A stretch of DNA of 64,000 bases from Pomphorhynchus laevis (lineage: Eukaryota; Acanthocephala; Palaeacanthocephala; Echinorhynchida; Pomphorhynchidae). Of the stretch, positions 1 to 9,437 are shown one piece after another. The notes beneath the pieces were generated by a model. It did no database searches. It was not told the DNA's origin and saw only the letters and a program-made list of their open reading frames with translations. The position numbers and the translations under genes were made by a program. Within the stretch, counting starts at the first letter, position 1. The number at the start of each line of letters is the position of its first letter. The stretch spans positions 62,001 to 126,000 of the forward strand of contig WNNJ02001412.1 of assembly GCA_012934845.2 (NCBI GenBank), in the 5' to 3' direction.

Positions 1-956
1 CCGAACCACCCAGCAGTCATCGTCAGTCGGATGAAGTGGTTAGGGTGCGTTTCGACTGCTTTTGTGATAACTGTAAAGACACCAGCAATTCCTCACGATG
101 CTAGACGAAACTCAGGTGCATAAAGCGTTTTTACTGGCTTGTTGCGTGTGTGGACCTTCTAGTTATTCTTTATATGTTGCACAAATGCGTATCCGTTGGT
201 TACGAGGGCACTGAATCTCTCACAGGATTCCGAAAGGAATACGTTTTTTATATATTGATAGTGCGAAAAATCGCTTGTAACTGTGGTCCAGGAGCCATAA
301 TTGGCTACGATTGATTGTAAATCTATGTGTTCTGCTAAATAACTGGACTTTGATCATCAGCTCCATCAGTCTAATGTATCACTCCGAACGCTCCTAACCA
401 CCCAGCAGTCATCGTCAGTCGGATGAAGTGGTTAGGGTGCGTTTCGACTGCTTTTGTGATAACTGTAAAGACACCAGCAATTCCTCACGATGCTAGACGA
501 AACTCAGGTGCATCAAGCGTTTTTACTGGCTTGTTGCGTGTTTGGACCTTCTAATTATTCTTTATATGTTGCACAAATGCGTATCCGTTGGTTACGAGGG
601 CACTGAATCTCTCACAGGATTCCGAAAGGAATACGTTTTTTATATATTGATAGTGCGAAAAATCGCTTGTAACTGTGGTCCAGGAGCCATAATTGGCTAC
701 GATTGATTGTAAATCTATGTGTTCTGCTAAATAACTGGACTTTGATCATCAGCTCCATCAGTCTAATGTATCACTCCGAACGCTCCTAACCACCCAGCAG
801 TCATCGTCAGTCGGATGAAGTGGTTAGGGTGCGTTTCGACTGCTTTTGTGATAACTGTAAAGACACCAGCAATTCCTCACGATGCTAGACGAAACTCAGG
901 TGCATCAAGCGTTTTTACTGGCTTGTTGCGTGTTTGGACCTTCTAGTTATTCTTTA
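1..956. repeat. 392-bp tandem satellite, about 2.4 copies
   Basis: The landmark CCCAGCAGTCATCGTCAG recurs at 9, 401 and 793, giving an exact 392-bp period with very few differences between units. The third unit breaks off near 956, where the sequence runs straight into a Penelope-like fragment. The array probably continues to the left of the window. I see no coding capacity; the open frame that starts at 882 is satellite fused by chance to the neighbouring element. Confidence 0.95.
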
Positions 957-1358
957 TTTATATATGAACAATTAGAAATATTAAAACAACTTTTAAGTGA
1001 TAATAAGCTAAAAGATCTTTATGTAAATATAAGAAGTTTTTCTAAAGATATCATTTGTTCAATACATCAAAAATTAATTAACGACTATGATAGGCTAAGT
1101 TGTATAATAGACAATTATTGTAATACAAAATACTATAATCGTACAATAAATGTTAATAAAGACAATAGAAAATATACATTAACCATAAACTTCATTAATA
1201 AATGTATAGATAACATAAATATAGCCGGACTTTTAAATAATTCTAAAAGTAAAGAAATAATAGGATCAGATTTAAGTAAATATATTCCTAAAATAAGGTA
1301 TAAACTCCTACCACCATTAGGACGAAACAAATTTAATATTCAAAGGCAATTAAATTAA
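957..1358 (+). mobile_element. Naiad-like PLE fragment (spacer between GIY-YIG and RT)
   Basis: The open frame reads EQLEILKQLLSDNKLKDLYV and ends KIRYKLLPPLGRNKF plus a short tail. The same protein segment occurs at 8895-9312, 12898-13203 and 63236 (all minus). In the last copy it follows the FWIKTLN and PLGLND motifs that trail a GIY-YIG domain. From memory, permuted PLEs of the Naiad/Chlamys type have this order: GIY-YIG, a lysine-rich linker, then the RT. The fragment lacks both catalytic domains. Confidence 0.6.
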
Positions 1359-1579
1359 TTACCGGCGTGTCTCAAAAAAAACAAATTTGGCTCGTACTTT
1401 ATAATCTTAACAAGAGATTTTTCAAAATCGAGGTTTCATTCTTTTAAAAATATAAACTTATAGCACCGTAATATACCCTTTATTCTCTCTTGGATACACG
1501 ATGTTGTCGATAAAAGGTCGTAAGTGTTCCTTTGCAGGTGCACGTCGACTGGGGAATCGACTTGTCTGTTCATGATGTT

Positions 1580-1786
1580 ATGATATGTTATATTTATCTT
1601 GAACAAAGTGGTACAAAAATACTCTCAAATAAACTCAATGTTATGAGAATAAATATTCCTGATGATGAGATATTTTTTGGAAAATTAGAAAATAAATCCA
1701 ATTTTCATTTGATGGATATGAATTTTCAATTCAATAAAATAAAAAAGCAGCTATCATTCCAATCCAATTCAAGGATTTTGTATTAA
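1580..1786 (+). other. Short coding-like segment with IPDD...ENKFNFHL motif
   Basis: The frame contains NIPDDEIFFGKLENKSNFHL followed by a DMNFQF motif and ends at 1786. Diverged homologues lie at about 2010-2100 and 7283-7380, with inverted copies near 8180-8260 and 8570-8630. Amino-acid similarity seems to be kept better than base similarity in the first half, which suggests the ancestor was coding. It could be part of a retroelement protein or an unknown repeat family. I do not recognise the family. Confidence 0.3.
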
Positions 1787-2199
1787 TTTATTACAAAATA
1801 TTTTATAAAATATATTTTATATTTAAAATATCCTTTATTTTAAATAAAGGATATTATATTTTTATTATATTTATATTTTAAATGTTTTGAAATATAAAAT
1901 ATAAAACAAAAGTTATCTTTATTTAATGCAATAAGTTTAAAAATCTGGTCTAATTTATATAAGTTATAATTTAATTTCTCTAAATAAGTATCTCTGTTGT
2001 TTTCATATTAATTATTCCTGATGATACAGATTTGTTCTGTAAAAATATTGAAAATAAATTCAATTTTCATTTGCTAGATATGGATTTTCAATTTATAAAA
2101 TTTTATTATTATGCATTATGCATTTTTTAGAATCTAAAATTACGACGGGCAATTTTTATTTGCCCGACGTTTTTTATTTTTATTTTCAATTTTTATTTG

Positions 2200-2463
2200 C
2201 ATATTCGTATATGGTAGTGGCCTCCTGGATCGTTTATGGTAGTGGTTATGACATGATACTTGGTGACTTCAACGACGGAACTGGTCGTTGGATTAATGCA
2301 ACAATTCACATGAACGACTACCTTTTTCACAAACCACCTTCCTCCACCTTTCATTGCTCAACAACTAATTCTCTCCTCGACATATTACTGATACATAAGA
2401 CGTGGTTGTTGAAACCCGTCTGTACTGAGCAGTCGCACTAAATACTGACACCTCTCATTACCT
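2200..2463 (+). mobile_element. LINE-B endonuclease relic
   Basis: The frame encodes YDMILGDFNDGTGRWIN and a downstream FHCSTTNSLLDILLIH stretch. GDFN is the apurinic-type endonuclease motif. The same segment occurs in the LINE-B copies at 55.5-55.8 kb (minus) and 59.1-59.3 kb (plus). Only the last part of the endonuclease domain remains. Confidence 0.8.
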
Positions 2464-3660
2464 AGTATATAGGTACAAAACATAAATAATTGGTATTAAA
2501 CAATAAATAATAGGTACTAAACATAAACATATATTTACAAAACATAAACCAAGTGCAAAGAGCAATGGTGAACTCAACACTGATCGGAAGAGTTTTAATT
2601 GTCGGGTGCCGTGTACTGATATCTTACAATATAAGTTATAAAATCGTATAACAATTATTTAGCTTGGCCTCGCTGGTATGTTGCGTCGAGGAATAGGGAC
2701 CGAAACCTGTTAACATAGCGATTCATTTTGACAAGCTAAATTTTTTATTCTGATAATAAATTTTTATTTTCTATTTTTTATTCTGATACATCGTCTGCTA
2801 TTAATAAATCTTTATTCTAATATATAGAATATATATATTAATCAGTTGATATAAATAATTGGTTAAAAATTATTTTTAAGATAAATATTTCAATTTTGTT
2901 TTATTTATATTACGAAATGTAGCCTGTTAAGTGATCTGATTTGTTTTACCGTTATATCATGGAACAATAAACTTTGTTTTCGAGGAAATATGACCTGTCA
3001 GAATTACTGAAACTTCGTACGACATTATTTGTATTTTCTTAAAAAAGCCGAACAAAAGTGGTCTAATATATAAATTATTAAAATAATATAGTTTGTGCTA
3101 GAATGAGATACACTAAATAGTCAATTTTTATCAGATAAAATACATTATTGACGTGCATTTGGCCACACTGTTATGTTGGGTCGAGGAATAGGATCCGAAA
3201 GCTGATAACATGCCAGTTTACCTTGATGATCGTCAATCTTTATTCTATTATGCATTAATCTCTTCATAAAATACCAAGTTTTAATTTTTTTACAGATTCA
3301 GATATTTTTTAATGTTTTTATAGTACAAAATATAACTTCAATTAAGCGATCTGGTTAATCATTTTCAAATAAGTCAACGCTCAATAACCCTTAATGGGAA
3401 ATATGAAACCAAAACAATCAAAATTACATCGCTTAAGTACTCAATGAGTACAAATCTCTCAAATTTGCTACTTGAAGATAATTATATATCTATATTTAAT
3501 ATAAAAATTATATTTGATTTTATCTTTATTTCATATAATTATATAGTTTTCTTTAGCTAATTATATTTTTATTTTATAAAATTATATAATAATTTATTGC
3601 TAATTACATATTTATTTTATAAAATTATAAAATTATTATTTATCTAATTATCTCTATTAA
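2464..3660. other. AT-rich stretch with element debris
   Basis: No host gene is seen. At 2464-2550 there is a short degenerate array of AAACATAAA-like units. At about 2555-2625 there is a relic related to the 5' part of the RTE-like LINE at 17940. Two diverged copies of the ~190-bp dispersed repeat lie at about 2665-2800 and 3060-3245. The remainder (3250-3660) is simple AT-rich sequence. Confidence 0.6.
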
Positions 3661-3661
3661 A

Positions 3662-3838
3662 TATTAAACAATAATCTTGATAAACCAGTGTGATCCGTAG
3701 GATTTTGACATACGCAAACTAAGTTATTATGGTGGTGCACCAAGTGATTTGAAATACCAACGTTTTATACCATCTAAGTAAGTAGACTATTAATTTAACA
3801 TTATAATTATTTATAACGTTTAAAGTTAATTCAAGAAC
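3662..3838 (+). repeat. Duplicate copy of the 402-aa gene's 5' flank
   Basis: Sequence from about 3665 (TAATCTTGATAAACCAG) to 3838 matches 4822-4985, directly upstream of the gene at 5006, with a modest number of substitutions. It is the left member of a tandem duplication and is interrupted at 3839 by a LINE-A insertion. Confidence 0.85.
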
Positions 3839-4774
3839 TTCCATGTTATGCAATATGCTGATGGCATTTTCATCTATGCTCATGCACCTGCATATCATAT
3901 TCATAATCTTAGTGTTTCCGCTTCCAACTGTTTTGCCTCAATTTTCAATCATCTTTCTTCTCTTCGTCTTACTCTGAATCCTAATAAATCTAAAATAATG
4001 TAGATCCTTCCTCAACGCTCCGGCTTAGAACTTCCCTCCGTATCATTAATTTCTTTTTAATCTTTCATATCGTTAATAATATCGTTTTCTTAGACTTCCA
4101 TTTCGACAATCGTCTTTCACTTAAACCTTTCGTTAGAGATAAAATACGATCATCCACCTTGATTCTCCGCAACCTCCGTCAAATTCGTAGATTGATCGAT
4201 TTCCCTTCTTGTATGACTCTCATATCTTCTTTTCTTTTCTCAAAACTTGATTATCGTCCTAGTATATTTTCCAATTCACCTAAATCCACTCTTCTTCAAC
4301 TACAACGCATCGTAAACACATCCGTCCGAATTTTCCTCCTTCTTCGTCGTTTTGATCATACATCCCACCATCTTGTTTCTCTCGATTAGCCTACAATTTA
4401 TTGTCGTGTTCAAATTCGTCTTCTCCTTGCTTTCCGCATTGTAACGTTTCATACCCCTTCATTTCTCAACCTTCCTTTTCTCGGCCATTCTCGTCCTGTT
4501 TACTGTTCCTTGCGTTCCCGTAATTCCCTTCTTTTAATGTCCCAAACTACTCTACCTCTTTTGAATTTGGCTCCTACCTTGTGACTGCTTCTATCTCTCT
4601 TAGAATCATCTGCCCATTCATATACGCCAATTAACCTCAATTCCGTGTTTTAAACGCCAAATCCGGTCTCATTTAAACAATTTAAGAAATTTATTTATGA
4701 CTTTTATTGTTTTTTAACTAGTGGACTTGTAAGCGTGCAGTTTGCACGCATTTGACACTAAGTAAATTATTATT
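3839..4774 (+). mobile_element. LINE-A copy 0, 5'-truncated
   Basis: The insert begins in the reverse-transcriptase region (MQYADGIFIYAHAPAYHIH, where other copies have YANDILIY or YADDILTY). It runs through the RT C-terminal part and ends with a GC-rich hairpin at 4733-4749 and an (ATT)n tail at 4764-4774. It is broken by several stops. It sits inside the left copy of the duplicated 5' flank of the 402-aa gene, between AAGAA and the AAAAGTCGATTGCAGATGG segment, so it came in after that duplication. Confidence 0.85.
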
Positions 4775-4819
4775 ATTAAAAGTCGATTGCAGATGGAACG
4801 GCCTGAAGATGAAATAATA
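4775..4819 (+). pseudogene. Truncated duplicate of the gene's first codons
   Basis: AAAAGTCGATTGCAG followed by ATG repeats the start region at 4991-5030. The codons read MERPEDEII and then a stop, against MEWPDDELDD in the real gene. This is the remainder of the left tandem copy on the far side of the LINE insertion. Confidence 0.8.
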
Positions 4820-5005
4820 TAAAACGATAATCTTGATAAACCAGTATGATCAATAGGATTTTGATATACGCAAACCAAGTTATTACGGTGGCGCACCAAG
4901 TGATTTGAGATACCAAAGTTTTATAAGCAAGTATACTATTAATTTAACATTATAATTATTTATAACTTTTAAAGTTTATTTAAGAAATATAAAAGTCGAT
5001 TGCAG

Positions 5006-6214
5006 ATGGAATGGCCTGATGATGAACTAGATGACATTCAAGAAGATCTAATGATATGCGTTTCACAGGCCTACGATAAAAAAGAGAATGAACAGCCTGA
5101 TGCTGTCAAAGTTTTAACCGACAGAAATGTCCTTTTAGAAGTCGAGGTAGCCAAACTGAGGCACCAACAGACTAATCTGAATGAAAATAAAACAATAGAT
5201 CAGAGCAATCACCTAGGTGCAATCACGCATCGAAAGAACAACGTTGATATTGAAAGCTGGGCTAAAAAATCACTTAAAATGCTTACCATGTACACTAATA
5301 CGGGATCAATCAACGAGAATGATAACATACTATGTGTAAATGGAAGGGGTTGCCAACTTGTCCAAAAGATTGCACACCTTAAAAGCAGTAGTCTTCAAAA
5401 TGCGAGTCCGGAAGAATTTGTAAAAAACGTATGTGCCCTTAGAGAAACGCTCTCACACTTCACAGAATGTCTTGAAAGTATACTGGATCCTTCATCGTCC
5501 GATGATGTTGATATTGAAGATGTTGAGGCAATATCTAAAGAAATAAGTGAACTTTACGTGATATTAATGAGAAACGAGTGTATACCCGATGAAATAGTTA
5601 GCAGCCTCAGTAATTTGCAGATTATTTTGTTCCAACATGTTATAGATAACTTTCGATTATCAAACCAAGTCGGACGGCTGCTAACTTTGCTTTCAACATG
5701 CCAAACAATTGCCCATGCTGAGGAAAAGGCCGATAAAATTTTTAAACTAATTTTAAAAGTACAGGACGAAAATCGACTTGATTTGAGAAATGAATTACTA
5801 AGAGCCTTGACTAACATCGGTCAGCTACCAGATATTTGCAATATCAAAAATTCAGACATTTACAGGGTGTTAGAGACTGTTGATATAATAAAGCTAGTGA
5901 AAATTATAAGTAGCAGTAAATCATCGGACAAAAATTTCATTAAATGGTTTGCAACAGTACTATACTACGTGTGTAAGAAGATGGATCTAAGAAGCAAACC
6001 CAAGCGTACGCAGGAACTTATAATTAATACATTGCTGTCATCGTTGAAGTGGCGCCTAGGTAGCGGGAAATTTGTATCAGATATAAACCTTTCTAATGTC
6101 CCAATCGGATTAATTCAATTATCATGTTTGATTCTAAAAAACAGTAGTAATGGCGAAGACCACAATAGTCTTGTGGATTATTTTTCAGCAATGCTTAATA
6201 AATTGGGGTTGTAA
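5006..6214 (+). CDS. 402-aa intronless protein, candidate ATRIP-like checkpoint cofactor
   Basis: One uninterrupted frame from ATG 5006 to TAA 6214 gives 402 aa. The upstream TTG at 5000 is in frame, but ATG is the natural start. The N-terminus is acidic (MEWPDDELDDIQEDLMICVS), then a short leucine/charge-rich stretch suggests a brief coiled coil (about residues 45-70), and the rest looks alpha-helical. An acidic DDxxDD...L..SQA patch followed by a coiled coil and helical repeats resembles ATRIP, the partner of the ATR kinase, whose acidic patch binds RPA. That match is from memory and weak, so treat the function as unproven. Codon use is ordinary and no transposon motif is visible. TTGCAG directly before the ATG looks like a splice acceptor, so an upstream exon or trans-splicing is possible. 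The gene lies between two long inverted repeats, and its 5' flank is duplicated. Confidence 0.7.
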   Translation: MEWPDDELDDIQEDLMICVSQAYDKKENEQPDAVKVLTDRNVLLEVEVAKLRHQQTNLNENKTIDQSNHLGAITHRKNNVDIESWAKKSLKMLTMYTNTGSINENDNILCVNGRGCQLVQKIAHLKSSSLQNASPEEFVKNVCALRETLSHFTECLESILDPSSSDDVDIEDVEAISKEISELYVILMRNECIPDEIVSSLSNLQIILFQHVIDNFRLSNQVGRLLTLLSTCQTIAHAEEKADKIFKLILKVQDENRLDLRNELLRALTNIGQLPDICNIKNSDIYRVLETVDIIKLVKIISSSKSSDKNFIKWFATVLYYVCKKMDLRSKPKRTQELIINTLLSSLKWRLGSGKFVSDINLSNVPIGLIQLSCLILKNSSNGEDHNSLVDYFSAMLNKLGL

Positions 6215-6960
6215 TTGACGAAAACTTTGTAGACAGAATCTGTAAATTGTCTTTGTAAAAACGCTTCCTTGTAAATGTTTTGTGCCAAAAAAAATATTTG
6301 TATTTTATATTTGTTATTAATTAGCTAAATCTTTCTGAATTTATTAATTATTTATCATAGATAATTAGCAATTAATATTAGATATTAATATTAATTTATT
6401 ATATTATTAATTTAATTTATTCATATTAATTTATTTCTGAATTTACTTATTTATTAATTATACAAATTTTTATAAATTTATAAATTTTTATATAATGTTT
6501 ATGAATTAGATAAATTGTTCAGAATTTATTTAATTTATTTTTATCAAATTTTTATCGAATTTAATTTTTACTGAAAAAATTAAATCATTAAAATTTAATT
6601 TGAAATATCAAAATAGAAAAATACTTAGCACATTAATATGCAATTTAATAGAAAAAAGAAGTTGAGAAACGTTTTTTAAATTTTCATCTGTTTTAAAAAG
6701 GTATCACAATGAAAATTTAAAATAATTAAAATTTATTAAACCATCCCCAAACATTTACAAACGTTAAAAATACTCGTTTGTGAGTGTTTATCAATACAGA
6801 TTAAAACGCACAAAAGGTAGCATTTAATTCACCAAAAACACTCAAGTTAGAAAATAAACCAAATTTAAACTATAAAGTAATTTTTAATTGCAAACTTTCA
6901 AATTTCCAATTAGGTCAAAGTAATATGAGAAAAGTCACTTATCGATAAACAGTTTTTAAT
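6215..6960. other. AT-rich 3' flank, no gene seen
   Basis: The first 80 bases after the stop contain four TGTAA-type words, a pattern seen in 3' UTRs. The rest is low-complexity A/T with no supported open frame. Confidence 0.5.
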
Positions 6961-6984
6961 AGTCCTTTACGAACGGTTTAGAAC

Positions 6985-7287
6985 GCGCCGGGCATTTACC
7001 ATATTAAATGTAGTGACTGTTCCCTAAATATATTGGACAGACCAATCTTAGAACTCTTAAATGTGTGTGCATAAAAGGCCCTTATTGGGTGTATATACCT
7101 AGTGCATTGGCGATCATACCCATTACACCGGCCTTACGACTTTGATAACCTGAAAATGGAAAGCAATTTTATAAAAAGTTCAATTAAAGAATTGATTGTC
7201 ATCGAGGTGTTTCAGGCCTCATTGAATATCCAAAATGAATTTAAACTGAATCATTTGCAATTTTTTAATTCTTGTATTTTCAGTTAA
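6985..7287 (+). mobile_element. Canonical PLE relic, GIY-YIG domain
   Basis: The reading GIYHIKCSDCS, then in the next frame KYIGQTNLRTL, matches the GIY-YIG core with its Cys pair. After about 50 bp the frame from 7102 continues with YDFDNLKMESNFIKSSIKEL and NIQNEFKLN. This corresponds to the HDIDFDNVSVL...KRRLVMEAVAI...LNVQNDF segment of the PLE at 9438-9770. At least one frame shift separates the two parts. The RT is absent. Confidence 0.75.
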
Positions 7288-7674
7288 AATATTCCTGATG
7301 ATGACATATTGGTTTTGTCGTAATATTGAAAATAAATTCAATTTTCATTTGTTTGGTATAGGTTTTCAATTCACTGAAATATAAATCACTTTTGAAGTCT
7401 TTTATCAAAGTAGTCAGATCAATTAACTGAGTCATGTAATAATATCAATAATTATTTTTAATTTATATTTCATAATAATTGTTTTAATTTAATTACGTTT
7501 TAAGCAAATGGGCTTAATATTTCTTCAAACATTTGGGCCTATATTATCAAATTGTACATATATGTTCTATACATCATACGTATGCATAGAACATATAGCA
7601 GTTGTCAACCAATTCTATGATTTCTTAGATTTTATAAGAATATATTTTCTTTACCATTTTACATAAATTATGAA

Positions 7675-8051
7675 AAATTCGGTCAAAGTCTCATTATTAA
7701 TTCTGGGGAATAGTTGGATAGCTGCCTGACAGAAAAACACTCTGATGGGATAAAAGTGAACTCTCCTTCTAAGGAACGTATCTTTATCTATCTGCCAACG
7801 AATTAGGTAATGAGAGGTGTCAGTATTTAGTGCGACTGCTCAGTACAGACGGGTTTCAACAACCACGTCTTATGTATCAGTAATATGTCGAGGAGAGAAT
7901 TAGTTGTTGAGCAATTAAAGGTGGAGGAAGGTGGTTTGTGAAAAAGATAGTCGTTCATGTGAATTGTTGCATTAATCCAACGACCAGTTCCGTCGTTGAA
8001 GTCACCAAGTATCATGTCATAACCACTACCATAAACGATCCAGGAGGCCAC
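7675..8051 (-). mobile_element. LINE-B endonuclease relic (right arm and inner extension)
   Basis: The minus strand encodes SGYDMILGDFNDGTGRWIN and then, beyond the end of the inverted repeat, IRWQIDKDTFLRRRVHFYPI, which matches IRWRIKEDTLLRRRFHFDPI in the LINE-B copy at 55.5 kb. The right arm thus keeps more of the source element than the left arm, whose match ends at 2463. Confidence 0.8.
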
Positions 8052-9312
8052 TACCCTATACGAATATGCAAATAAAAATTGAAACTAAAAATAAAAAACG
8101 TCGTGCAAATAAAAATTGCCCGTCGTAATTTTAGATTCTAAAAAATGCATAATGCATAATAATAAAATTTTATAAATTGAAAATCCATATCTAGCAAATG
8201 AAAATTGAATTTATTTTCAATATTTTTACAGAACAAATCTGTATCATCAGGAATAATTAATATGAAAACAACAGAGATACTTATTTAGAGAAATTAAATT
8301 ATAACTTATATAAATTAGACCAGATTTTTAAACTTATTGCATTAAATAAAGATAACTTTTGTTTTATATTTTATATTTCAAAACATTTAAAATATAAATA
8401 TAATAAAAATATAATATCCTTTATTTAAAATAAAGGATATTTTAAATATAAAATATATTTTATAAAATATTTTGTAATAAATTAATACAAAATCCTTGAA
8501 TTGGATTGGAATGATAGCTGCTTTTTTATTTTATTGAATTGAAAATTCATATCCATCAAATGAAAATTGGATTTATTTTCTAATTTTCCAAAAGATATCT
8601 CATCATCAGGAATATTTATTCTCTTAACATTGAGTTTATTTGAGAGTATTTTTGTACCACTTTGTTCAAGATAAATCTAAGATATCATAACATCATAAAC
8701 AGACAAGTCGATTCCTCAGTCGACGTGCACCTGCAAAGGAACACTTACGACCTTTTATCGACAACATCGTGTATCCAAGAGAGAATATATGGTATATTAC
8801 GGTGCTATAAGTTTATATTTTTAAAAGAATGAAACCTCGATTTTGAAAAATCTCTTGTTAAGATTATAAAGTACGAGCCAAATTTGTTTTTTTTGAGACA
8901 CGCCGGTAATTAATTTAATTGCCTTTGAATATTAAATTTGTTTCGTCCTAATGGTGGTAGGAGTTTATACCTTATTTTAGGAATATATTTACTTAAATCT
9001 GACCCTATTATTTCTTTACTTTTAGAATTATTTAAAAGTCCGGCTATATTTATGTTATCTATACATTTATTAATGAAGTTTATGGTTAATGTATATTTTC
9101 TATTGTTATTATTAACATTTATTGTCCGATTATAGTATTTTATATTACAATATCTGTATATTATACAACTTAACTAATCATAGTCGTTAATTAATTATTA
9201 ATTCATCGAACAAATGATATCTTTAGAATAACTTCTTATATTTGCATAAAGATCTTTTAGCTTATTATCACTTAAAAGTTGTTTTAATATTTCTAATCGT
9301 TCATTTATATAC
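7803..9312 (-). repeat. Right arm of the ~1.5-kb inverted repeat
   Basis: This is the reverse complement of 956-2463, including the LINE-B relic, the IPDD segment and the Naiad fragment. Small differences (for example around 8680 and 8790) show the arms have begun to diverge. On its inner side the LINE-B sequence continues to about 7675. On its outer side the Naiad sequence runs up to the 52-bp repeat of the next PLE. Confidence 0.92.
8895..9312 (-). mobile_element. Naiad-like PLE fragment (spacer region)
   Basis: The minus-strand reading repeats the NERLEILKQLLSDNKLKDLY to PPLGRNKFNIQ segment of 957-1358, here with internal breaks. It is part of the inverted-repeat arm. No catalytic domain is present. 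Confidence 0.6.
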
Positions 9313-9437
9313 ATATCTTATTTATTTTTGTATCTAAATGCCATTCCCAGAAAAAAGAAATTGAATATTTCTTCGATATTTCGTTCGCTAACCGCGGACA
9401 TTATCAAGAAGTATCTGAAACAATAAAACAAGTTAAG

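Larger units (their letters stand above)
956..2463 (+). repeat. Left arm of a ~1.5-kb inverted repeat
   Basis: This block reappears in reverse complement at 7803-9312 with only scattered differences. It is a composite: a Naiad-like PLE fragment, an unclassified coding-like segment and a LINE-B endonuclease relic, so the duplication happened after these had come together. The match stops at the satellite on the left and within a few bases of 2463 on the right. The 5.3 kb between the arms carries the 402-aa host gene. Confidence 0.92.

Noticed and set aside
882-1358. 158-aa open frame as a gene
   Set aside because: Its first 26 codons are satellite and the rest is a Naiad fragment; the fusion is a chance of the junction.
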